From: Oscheius tipulae
Lineage: Eukaryota; Nematoda; Chromadorea; Rhabditida; Rhabditidae
NCBI GenBank assembly: GCA_037178975.1
Contig: JASJZH010000006.1
Location: 4,588,001-4,652,000, forward strand
Direction: 5' to 3'
DNA: 64,000 nucleotides
In this document: positions 55,983 through 64,000 of the stretch, piece by piece
Position numbering within the stretch: position 1 is the first letter of the stretch
How the letters are laid out: each line of letters begins with the position of its first letter
Notes under the pieces: model-generated
Told to the model about the DNA's origin: nothing
Databases searched by the model: none
What the model saw: the letters and a program-made list of their open reading frames with translations, nothing else
Made by a program: the position numbers and the translations under genes

Positions 55983-58825
55983 ATGGTCAGGTATGCATTC
56001 TCCAGCTTTTTTTGCGTCCGCTTATTCAACTTTAGTGTACTGGATGTGTTTTGTGTTGTTTAACGACTATGTATTACTAAGTTTATTGAATAGCTTTGAA
56101 GAATCCATCATCCATCACAGTAGAAGCTTAACCGAATAGTATCAACCATATCGTCTGTGTACTGAATTGGATTTACTGGGTATTGTATAACACAGCATTT
56201 TCTATGGTGTCACTTGGCTTTCAACCTAATGAAAACCTAGAAACAAACTTTGGGTTCAGGCGAAGTTTTAAACACTGAAGTTGAGATCTTTTTATCAGAT
56301 ATTCAAAGCAAAAAGCAAATAATCGAAAAACCACTACTACGTAGCTAGCGCACTACGGTCAAAACTGACCAGCTCAAACAAACTTCAAAATATCTACTAA
56401 AGTAGTACCTATTCTCAGGTTTCTACCGACGACACTTTTTTGATCTCGGCCACTCAAAGGATCCTAAGGCGCAAAAGGGCTCGGTTCCACTACAGCGAAG
56501 TAGTCTCTCACGAACGGGCGCGGCTCTTTTTAGACGTGCGTCCAGTGTTGAAGGGCGCACATCTTGGCTGACCACTGTTGACCGCGAAAAATGAAGTGCA
56601 AACAATCAGCGTACACAAAAGATACGCCACGTTTCAAGAAAACGCTTCTACGGTTGTGTTGCTGATGTAATGCGAGCTAATGAACGCAATGAGTTATGAA
56701 CGAACGGCTCAGTAGATGTATATACTGAAGTGAAAGAACTGTTTCAGAAGTCTTCTCATATTAGCCGTAATTGGCAATGCTGCCGCACAGTACGCCATCC
56801 AGAGAACCAGCGGTAAGCCCTGTGTTTTGTCCTACCTTTTACGTAAATAATCGTGCTCCTTGAGATCTTGATTGTTTATGAAATCTTGGGAAAATCAAAC
56901 ACTCGATCAGCGGATCTCAAACAAGCAAACCTTTCAGCACCCGACAATGTCCCAGCTTGGTACCAAATGGCTAAGCCTTCTCAGGCCCCAAGCTACGCCT
57001 ACGAAAGAGGGAACCAGTACGAACGCCTGGACAGGCCCCAACCTCAACACACTAACAGCTATGCTGGGTATCTAAAGTGTTAATATCTCAATAAAGTGGT
57101 GATTTAGATATCCTACCGCCTACGGAGCACGACCAAGCTTCCCCGATATGGCTGCCGTTCCTCAACAACGACGCTTTACCGGAGGAGCGGATGTGAGTGC
57201 ACACTGGCATCACTACCACAGTCAGCACCAGCACCAAATAACCCCACTTGGCGCTTTGATGAACGACTGGGATAGGTGGTATGGACGTGCCAAAACGCTA
57301 TACTACGTAAACAAGTTGATTGGTTGGCAAAATCTGGGCAGTCTATTCATCGCGTAGAAGACAAATTCTTAGTACTTTACTTACTTCCCATTGACGCTAC
57401 CTTATGGGTTCTTATTTTTGCGAGTAGTTTGTAGACTGCAACGGGACATTTTCAGTTAATGTATGTCGCATCGACACTTGCTTTCTTAACCTATCCACAG
57501 TTTTCTCATGAGGTGAACAATTTATCAGGATCAAGTTTGTCTAATTGTAGAAGATTCTTTTACATCTGATAAATTGTTCACTTTAACTTCTGTTCTGTTT
57601 TTGCACAAAAAATGGGGCTTCTCTTTCACTTCTTTTAGGTTTCCCTCTGTCTGCACTCACTTTTGCTTTATCTGTTGTTTCTTCGCTTTTTTTAATGCTT
57701 GTCTTCCTTTTAGCAAAAGCCCTATTCGTCTTCCATCAAGCGGTATCACAAGCTGTTGCTTCATAAATCTACCACCACAACTACCTCAGGACCTCCGGTG
57801 ACAACCACCCAGAAAAGACCTAAGTCATTGGGCAACATTTACTCGACTATCATGCCAAGATCTCTTGAACGCTTGACAAAAGATAGAATGACCTGGAGAA
57901 AACTCACTCCCAAGCCTTCGACATCTGCGCCACAGCCTACCAATCCCTCGACGACCACGACCACGACTATTCCTTCTACGACAGCAAGGTTCATTTGTAA
58001 CAGGATCATCGACGAACTCCTTGCTAGTACTCAGAGAACGATTGGACCCTTCCGACCTGTGGAAAAAACTTTCAAGCCACGACGACCCGATACCACAACT
58101 ACCACTGCAGCTACTACTACGACAACGGCGCCAACGCTTCTTGAAATTATTTGGGTGGGCACTGTTTGGTAAAGGTTAACTGCATGTTGTGCTCCTACTA
58201 GGTATGTCCTTCTATTCTTTCTATTATCAAACTTCTTCCGTACTCAAATTTTATGGAACAGCCTAAAACAGCGACTAATTCGTCCAGTCTACCAAACTAA
58301 TAGTGTCCAGTAGGACAGCGTAAAGATATTATTTTCAGCCGAACTCTGAACTCCTAGCCGCTATTAAAGATGTCGTTGCTAAGTTCAAGGCATCGCTCGA
58401 TGAGACCGGATTGGACGAGGACGTCAGACTTATGGGCAATCAGTTGAGAAACACCTGGCACCAGCTGAGGACGGGTGGGTCACGGGGTTAGCACTTTTTA
58501 ATTTTGCATGTTCTCTCCCTCTCCTAAAGCTGCGTGGGTGTGTCGGTTTCATCCGAGGGCTGCTCCTCTATCTTTCCCGAATGTTCTTTAGTTGTCTTTT
58601 GTGGTTCTTGAACTTCAATCTGAGGAGCGGCCTTTAGGTGTCGACCGAGGCGTCAAGGCAGTAAAACAGAGTGCTGAAATGTCTGTTCGAGATTTCAACT
58701 ATGGTACCCTCCAAGCCCCTAACAGAGGACACGAAGCCCTTTCAGGACCAATGAACGAACAGCTTGGACGATTGTTGGAAAAAGCAGCTGCCGACGCCAC
58801 GGAGCAGAAGACGTTAAGAGATTGA
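55983..58825 (+). CDS. Secreted Thr/Pro-rich low-complexity protein
   Basis: The first coding exon is 8 nt (ATGGTCAG) and splices across about 760 nt to a signal peptide (MVRSLLILAVIGNAAAQ). Exons then give a Tyr/Gln/Pro-rich part (YQMAKPSQAPSYAYERGNQY), a His-rich stretch (HWHHYHSQHQHQ) and a Thr-rich exon with several TTTTT-type runs (KSTTTTTSGPP, PSTTTTTTIPSTT, RPDTTTTTAATTTTT). Helical acidic segments follow (ELLAAIKDVVAKFKASLDE), and the C-terminus ends EKAAADATEQKTLRD. It has no Cys-rich domain. The Thr runs suggest heavy O-glycosylation (mucin-like), perhaps for cuticle or surface coat, which is an inference. Exon joining around 57310-57720 and 58170-58340 is less certain. Confidence 0.6.
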
Positions 58826-59057
58826 ATTCTGTAGTTTTCCAGTCAGGGAAACAATTGAGTACGTACATTGTACGAGTTAATAAAGTTATTATTGATGGAG
58901 CTATCACATTTCTACACGCAAGAGATGACAATCTCAAAATGCAAAGGCACCTTAAAGCCATGGTTGGAGATGGAAGGTACACGTGACAAGTTCAAAAGAG
59001 CTCATTAACCCCATCAGAAGATATGATGTTGCCGTTAACTTCTTTCTCGTCTGAAGC

Positions 59058-61004
59058 TTAAATTATAGAAAAGATATGAATTGTCGTACCATTTTGTGTG
59101 ATCAGCAGAATCTTGTTATCTGGAAAAGCAGGAATCGGGAACTGTTCGAGTGACTCGTCCACTAGCCGGTTGTTTGAAGAGTTAGCTCCCAGTTGACTAG
59201 AAGCTGGTGTTCTGTTGGCTGAGACACTGTAGTTCCAAGATTGGATATCACCTGTGAGTACTCTTCTAATTGGCTTTTAGGTATGCTCACCAGATCCCCA
59301 GGCAGTGAAAACGAATGCAGATGACGTACACAGAAAAATGTACACCCACATGACGCTTCTCCATTCTTCGGGTGTACCCTGAAAAATAGTAATACGATGG
59401 GACTTTGATTACCGTTGTCTTGAATAGGGTGATGAGGATAGGAGTGAAGAATCGCGCACCAAAGCCGACCATTTGAATGACCGAACTCAGTACACCGATG
59501 TGATTTGGAGCGATTGACAGAAGAGAAGTTAGAAAACCGGAAATGCAAAGCCCGAATCCACCACCGATGCAGCAGAGAAGAATAAGCGCCAACTCGGGAG
59601 TTGAGCTATCAACACAGTATCCGAGTAGAGCAAAACTGATCGAAATAATTATCATTGCTGTAATTCAATCTGGAATTTATTTTGAAGGAAGCTTACCACA
59701 AAGTTGAGAAATTTTACAACATGTGGTTGGACTGAGAATTTTTCGGCGTTTAAGCTCGTCCATGAAGTAACCCCAGCCAACTTTTGAAAGAAGATTGAAA
59801 ACATGAGGGATAGAGGAAAACAATCCGTTCTGAATGTCTTTTTCAAAAGCAAACTTTCTTTCCCACATTTTTGACATCAAGCTGGAGAACGTCCTTGAAG
59901 TATACTGGCATGTAGACAAGCAGGAACGTGAGCATCATGTTGGTCACAACGCTTCCAAAGATGTTGGCAATCAGAGGCTTGGATTTGACCATCTCAAGCC
60001 ACGGAATGCGCTAAAATTTGCTGAATATTGGCTAAAACGTAGAGTTTGGTACCTTCTCTCCTTTCGTCATAGCTTTGGGAATGTGATGTTCCAGATACGC
60101 CCTTTCCTTCTCAGTTATCCATTTACTTTTTGCAGGCGAGTTGTTCACTGTTGACAACCACATAACAGTCCATAAAATACCGAGACAACCGCATAAGTAG
60201 TACACCGAAGGCCAGCGAAGAGGACTGTCACACAGAGCGGCGGCAGCAGGGTTTCCAATGATTCCTTAAGCATCTTTTAAAACATTGTTTCTCAAATTCT
60301 ACCAGCAAATTGATTTCCCGAAGTGTATAGCGATGCTCCGAGACTCTTCTCATGTACTGGTATCCAACGAGTGACCATTGCATTAAGTCCCGGAAGCATG
60401 AGACCCTATATTATTCCTACTGATTCGAAGTCAGCCCAATCTACCTCTCCAAGTCCCATGATTAATCGCAGAACGAACACGGCATATCCTCCTAGCGACT
60501 CTGCAGCTAGCGGAGTAAGGAGTGATGCCAACGATAGGGTCAAAACAGAAATCAGCAGAAGGTGACGAACAGACTTTCTGTCCATGTAATAGCCAGCATG
60601 AAACGTAACAAGGATGCCACCTAAAAGTTATCCTGTGAAAAAAGGGAAATGGACATACCGAAAGAAGCAGCAGCTACGATGTTGTTCTGCATGGCAATCG
60701 ACCAAACATATGTTCCCTAAACAGAATATTAGTGCGAATACTCAAATGCTTCACTCCATAGTCTTTGATGGATGACGTATCGTTAATGCCAGATTCCACA
60801 GCGACAGCGGTAGAGTTGACCATGCAATTGATGGTGATTCCAATGTTATTAGTGATAATAGCCATTGTGAAATAGCCAAACATAAGAAGAAGCATTAAGT
60901 GAAAACGTCTGGAGAAAGGGTGCAGAAAGGCTAAAATCCATTTGCTTCAGTATACAAAAGCACTCACGATGATGGTCGACCATTTTCTCTACCGCCACGT
61001 TCTT
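59058..61004 (-). CDS. SLC17-family (vesicular glutamate/sodium-phosphate type) MFS transporter
   Basis: Ten or so exons. The N-terminal part reads RFHLMLLLMFGYFTMAIITN and carries a large first luminal loop with N-glycosylation sites (NSTAV, NDTSS). TM2-TM4 include GGILVTFHAGYYMDRKSVRH and FVLRLIMGLGEGLMLPGLNA, then TRWIPVHEKSLGASLYTSGN, the SLC17 motif (W.P..ER......G). Later segments are RWPSVYYLCGCLGILWTVMW, CCIGGGFGLCISGFLTSL and APNHIGVLSSVIQMVG, followed by EEWRSVMWVYIFLC and GDIQSWN near the C-terminus, matching SGExQxW of SLC17. Members carry phosphate, sialic acid, nucleotides or glutamate; the substrate cannot be told here. The first exon is unresolved: translation may start at 60895 after a CTCCAG acceptor, or upstream of 61004. 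Confidence 0.87.
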
Positions 61005-62081
61005 CTCACAGCAGCTGAAGTATCAATATGAGGAGATGAAATCGAGAAGGTTAACGCGGGAACATTGTTGAAAAGTACGAACGAAACGAATTGTCTTTCA
61101 AGCGGACGCCAATGCTTTCAAAGAAATGAGAAGTGCAAAAGATTGCGGTAAAAGAAGCTGTAAGCGCAGTAGTTATCGATAGGGAGGTCGGCATATGATA
61201 AGTTTTTTGAACTCAATGTCCTAACGATAAAATCGGGAACAATCACATTTTTCTGATAGCCTTTGTCCCCGTGAGTTGTAAAGGATAAGACTGTCTGCAC
61301 TTTATTGAAATTTACGGAAGGAAGTTCGAAAGGTAGCTAGAATAAAATGTCCGCCTCCGTTGATTATCATTTATGATGTCTTCTATCCCGGGAGCAGGTT
61401 CAAACAGCACTGAACAAGGAGACTACATGGGTGCAATGTTCCAATCCGCTACAATAAGAAGCGAAAGAAAACGAAGTAAACTGCTCTTAAAGCGCAAAGA
61501 ATCAGCTGGAAATGAACGCTAAGGGATGTTGATGGAACGATCTGATCTCGCACGTATTATTAATTCGGAGGAATACAAACAAAGAATGAACAGTGTGATT
61601 TATCAAGAGTGATGTGCTTTTCGTCCTAACAAACGGAAGAGGACTCTTATCTTGCAGCAACAGATTTGCAACAGTTAAGTGATCTAAGAACTTTGAAATT
61701 GTGAATGGTAACCGAGTCACAACAATTCGAAATCCACTAGTTTGCTTTTTTACAATTTTAAAAGTACTAATTGGTGGAATTTTGAATAATGCGAGGAGAC
61801 AGCAATATTGTACATTGATTTGGGAACAGACGTTCAAAGAATGTTAATGGACAGGATGAACACACTGGCTGGGAAAGGTATCAAATTGCTCGAGCGTGTT
61901 CTGACAGAAGCGAATGATAAGACTCACATCATGATGGGATTAAACGTTTGCCAGACGGGATTTCCCCGAGCAGGTGTCTGTTCTGGCTCGCTTTTATTTG
62001 GCACAGATCGAAGTGCAATTTACCAACGGAGACAAACACTACTCCGAGATATGAGCAATATGTGGTTGACTAAGTAGCGCT
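61005..62081. other. Intergenic region, nothing firm
   Basis: A plus-strand frame at 61808-62077 (without a canonical ATG at its start) and a minus-strand frame at 61502-61837 overlap. Neither has a known motif or splice-consistent neighbour. Confidence 0.4.
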
Positions 62082-62543
62082 TTAAGCTCTTTTCGTTTTC
62101 TCATCATTCGAAAACCTAGATCGTGCTAGCATGATGACAAACGGGGAACAATTTCGCATAATTTGCTGATACAAAAAGTGCTCTTTGCGGAGGATGAAGG
62201 CTGCGTTCAGCGCGAACAGCTGAGATTGAAAATCGGCTAGACAACGGGGCAAAAGAAGTCCATGGCAACGAATAGCGCATGGAAAACAGCATGAGAAGCA
62301 AGATTGACTCATCGTTTGACAATTTATTGAATAAGTTTTAAGAATTTCAAACGTAACGGATGAAAGACGAAAAGTCGAGACGGAATGAGTAAGTTTCAAT
62401 GAGGTTCGACTGTTTGTACAGATGACACGGATTTGCCTGCTAGGCGAAAGAGACGACGCATTGTTTTTTGGTCGGAAAGGCTCTATCAAACACAGACATT
62501 GTAACCACAAAGTGACGAGCAACAGCGCTTTCCATTGCCACAT
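62082..62543 (-). CDS. Possible small secreted protein, weak
   Basis: A 153-codon frame begins MWQWKALLLVTLWLQCLCLI, which looks like a signal peptide. The remainder has several Cys (SQSCFSCCFPCAIRCHG) but no recognisable domain. A possible acceptor (GTTGTCTAG) near 62240 suggests that splicing may alter the model. It follows the Cys-rich secreted gene at 62667-63101 on the same strand. It could be a chance frame. Confidence 0.3.
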   Translation of the reverse strand: MWQWKALLLVTLWLQCLCLIEPFRPKNNASSLSPSRQIRVICTNSRTSLKLTHSVSTFRLSSVTFEILKTYSINCQTMSQSCFSCCFPCAIRCHGLLLPRCLADFQSQLFALNAAFILRKEHFLYQQIMRNCSPFVIMLARSRFSNDEKTKRA

Positions 62544-62666
62544 TGTGAATCAGCAGTACACCAATTGAGATTCATTGTGGCTTGACAATTCACAAAAAGC
62601 CGACTCGGAAGAGGACACTGCTGCGGCGGTTGATAACTGGAAAGCGCTTTTGGTTAAATATAACGA

Positions 62667-63101
62667 TTACTTTGGTTTGATTGTGTTCCTTGCGCAACAG
62701 TAGCCGGAATCCGAAAGACACACTGCTCCAGACTCGCAGATTGTAGACGTCCGACAGAAGGAATAAGTCGACGCGCATTCGTCTGAATGAATGTTTTTAT
62801 AAAAACCCAGAGTTCTCTTACCGATACCTAATACCCGTTTGGTCAAAGAGTTCACGCCCGTGACTTCTGCTCTATATCGATGGAAGCCATTCAAAAAGTC
62901 TCCTCTTAGCTCTGTGGCTGTTGTATCGTGGGTGGGAGCAGCTCTTATTCTCGAAAAGCGGACCCGATAGATTCCATTGCACTCGGGTCTCAGATGGTCC
63001 TGGTGAAGGGCTCGCCAGTAGGCACACCAATCAAGGGATCGTATAGAGCTTCCCGTAGAAAGAAATAGAACAAACAGTATCACGTAGCGCAAACGGATCA
63101 T
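62667..63101 (-). CDS. Small secreted protein with C-terminal Cys-rich module
   Basis: Two exons. The signal peptide MIRLRYVILFVLFLSTGSS is followed by a basic middle part with a KR site (NSLTKRVLGI). After a 39-nt intron comes a Cys module, DECASTYSFCRTSTIC then GAVCLSDSGYCCARN, ending TIKPK. The C-x(n)-C-x(n)-C-x(n)-CC spacing recalls the modules of the secreted protein at 13997-14901. It is about 130 residues long and probably extracellular; the function is unknown. The stop TAA immediately follows the KPK codons. Confidence 0.65.
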   Translation of the reverse strand: MIRLRYVILFVLFLSTGSSIRSLDWCAYWRALHQDHLRPECNGIYRVRFSRIRAAPTHDTTATELRGDFLNGFHRYRAEVTGVNSLTKRVLGIGKRTLGFYKNIHSDECASTYSFCRTSTICESGAVCLSDSGYCCARNTIKPK

Positions 63102-63314
63102 CTGGAAGGACGATAAAAGAACTGGTCAGAGAAGTGCAAAACGTGGAGAACATATGTAGGAAAGTAAAAGGAGAAAAGATTTAAAAATATTGAAAAATGA
63201 GGGTTTATGCTTCGAAGAAGAAGTTGAAAGTAATTTTGTATGATTTTGACAAAGCAACAACCTTAACAAAAGCGAGTTGAGGCAAACTATTCGTTCAGAA
63301 AGTGCAAGCTAGAG

Positions 63315-63812
63315 ATGTTCGCGGATATTTCTAAAGTACTTGAATTACCCAGAGGCGGAACAGGAAGAGTAAATGCTTGGGAACAAGCCGACAGGTTCCG
63401 GAGCCCGCCGAAATCGCAACCTATCTTGGGTGGGAGCTCGATCCAAAAAAGTCTATTGTGCGTGCATCGTAAACAGGCAATCGAGAAAGACTGTGGAGAT
63501 CAAAGAGACGCAAACTAATGGTAAACAATTTCCAGGCGACAACCGATCGCCCACTTCGCAAGAAACGCCGCAAGCTTTTGGAAGGTCTTTCGGCACAGGT
63601 CCGAAATGGCTTTTGGGCTGGATCCGCTCGAGAGAAACGTCAGCTGTGCTTCCTGGTCAAGTGATAGAAAAACAGCGGTTTCTGGACAACGGTTTGACCG
63701 GCAGAAACAAGCGATTAGCGCCAAACACTTGCTAATCCACAAACACAAGATGTTCCGACATGCGCAAGAGCTCGAGGACCACCATGACGGGAAAGAGCAA
63801 CGCTTATCATGA
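63315..63812 (+). CDS. Hypothetical small basic protein
   Basis: Proposed model of three exons: MFADISKVLELPRGGTGR, then ATTDRPLRKKRRKLLEGL through AREKRQLCFL (from 63536 after TTTCCAG), then KQAISAKHLLIHKHKMFR to GKEQRLS. Introns of about 167 and 49 nt keep phase 0. It is highly basic and helical, with no signal peptide. An unspliced frame (63373-63735) competes with this reading. I do not recognise a family. Confidence 0.35.
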
Positions 63813-63815
63813 AGT

Positions 63816-64000
63816 ATGAACGGTATTGAGTTTCAGGTGCCCACCGATTCGTGTGTCCTCCTTCAAGAGGCGCGAAACATTAGAATATGCAAACGAGACA
63901 AAAGCACTCAGTGTGCTAAGCAAATGAATCCAACGCGAGGAATCAAATTCACACCTATCAATCGCTTAATTGCGAGGGCCAATCCTCAAATACCTTCTTT
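63816..64000 (+). CDS. Partial open exon at the right edge
   Basis: The frame MNGIEFQVPTDSCVLLQ stays open to the window end. A TTTCAG lies 20 nt inside it, so the exon may begin at VPTDSC. Its relation to the preceding hypothetical gene is unclear, since that gene ends at 63812 in the same frame. It is truncated by the window. Confidence 0.3.
   Translation, partial: MNGIEFQVPTDSCVLLQEARNIRICKRDKSTQCAKQMNPTRGIKFTPINRLIARANPQIPS

Noticed and set aside
61808..62077. An 89-codon plus-strand frame rich in Met, Leu and Arg
   Set aside because: No canonical ATG at its start, no splice partners and no known motif; retained only as a remark on the intergenic stretch.

Overview
This is eukaryotic nuclear DNA, almost certainly from a nematode. 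Genes are split by many very short introns (mostly 37-60 nt) ending in TTTCAG/TTTTAG. Several start codons sit directly behind a TTTCAG acceptor with no donor upstream, as expected for spliced-leader trans-splicing. The gene content also fits: an FRPR-type FMRFamide receptor, a serpentine chemoreceptor, a short cuticle-type collagen, Cys-rich secreted proteins and a Cys-loop channel. I cannot assign the genus. I saw no bacterial genes, rRNA, tRNA or CRISPR array. All gene models were spliced by eye, so exon ends are predictions.

Layout. 0.6-3 kb: a neuropeptide GPCR (+) faces a neuropeptide-like precursor (-) that carries five copies of RNPYSW. 5.6-10.8 kb: a tandem array of five diverged four-TM proteins (+), two with His-rich, Pro-rich C-terminal tails. 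10.8-15 kb: an unrecognised basic protein (-), a PAR-like bZIP factor (+), a small two-TM protein (-) and a Cys-rich secreted protein (-). 16-24.6 kb: one long gene (-), the WDR62/MAPKBP1 scaffold, with WD40 repeats at the N-terminus and a disordered tail, including one intron of about 1.7 kb. 27.6-32.6 kb: a chemoreceptor (+), a membrane-anchored UPF0462 protein (-) and an F-box protein (-). 37-41.6 kb: a TATA-driven collagen (+) and a Cys-loop receptor (-). 43.6-45.2 kb: two copies of a purine-rich GACA/GAGA repeat unit. 45.7-50.1 kb: small coiled-coil genes, a partial duplication and a hypothetical membrane protein. 50.7-58.8 kb: NDC1 nucleoporin, an Rh ammonium channel and a Thr-rich secreted protein (all +). 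59-63.1 kb: an SLC17-type transporter and small secreted proteins (-). The right edge holds uncertain exons.

The clearest candidates for something undescribed are the RNPYSW precursor next to the neuropeptide receptor, the five-gene four-TM cluster, and the membrane-tethered UPF0462 protein. Splicing is also unusual: at least four GC-AG introns, and several acceptors ending in GAG instead of CAG. Intergenic stretches at 3-5.6, 24.6-27.6, 32.6-37.1 and 41.6-43.6 kb hold nothing I can call a gene.
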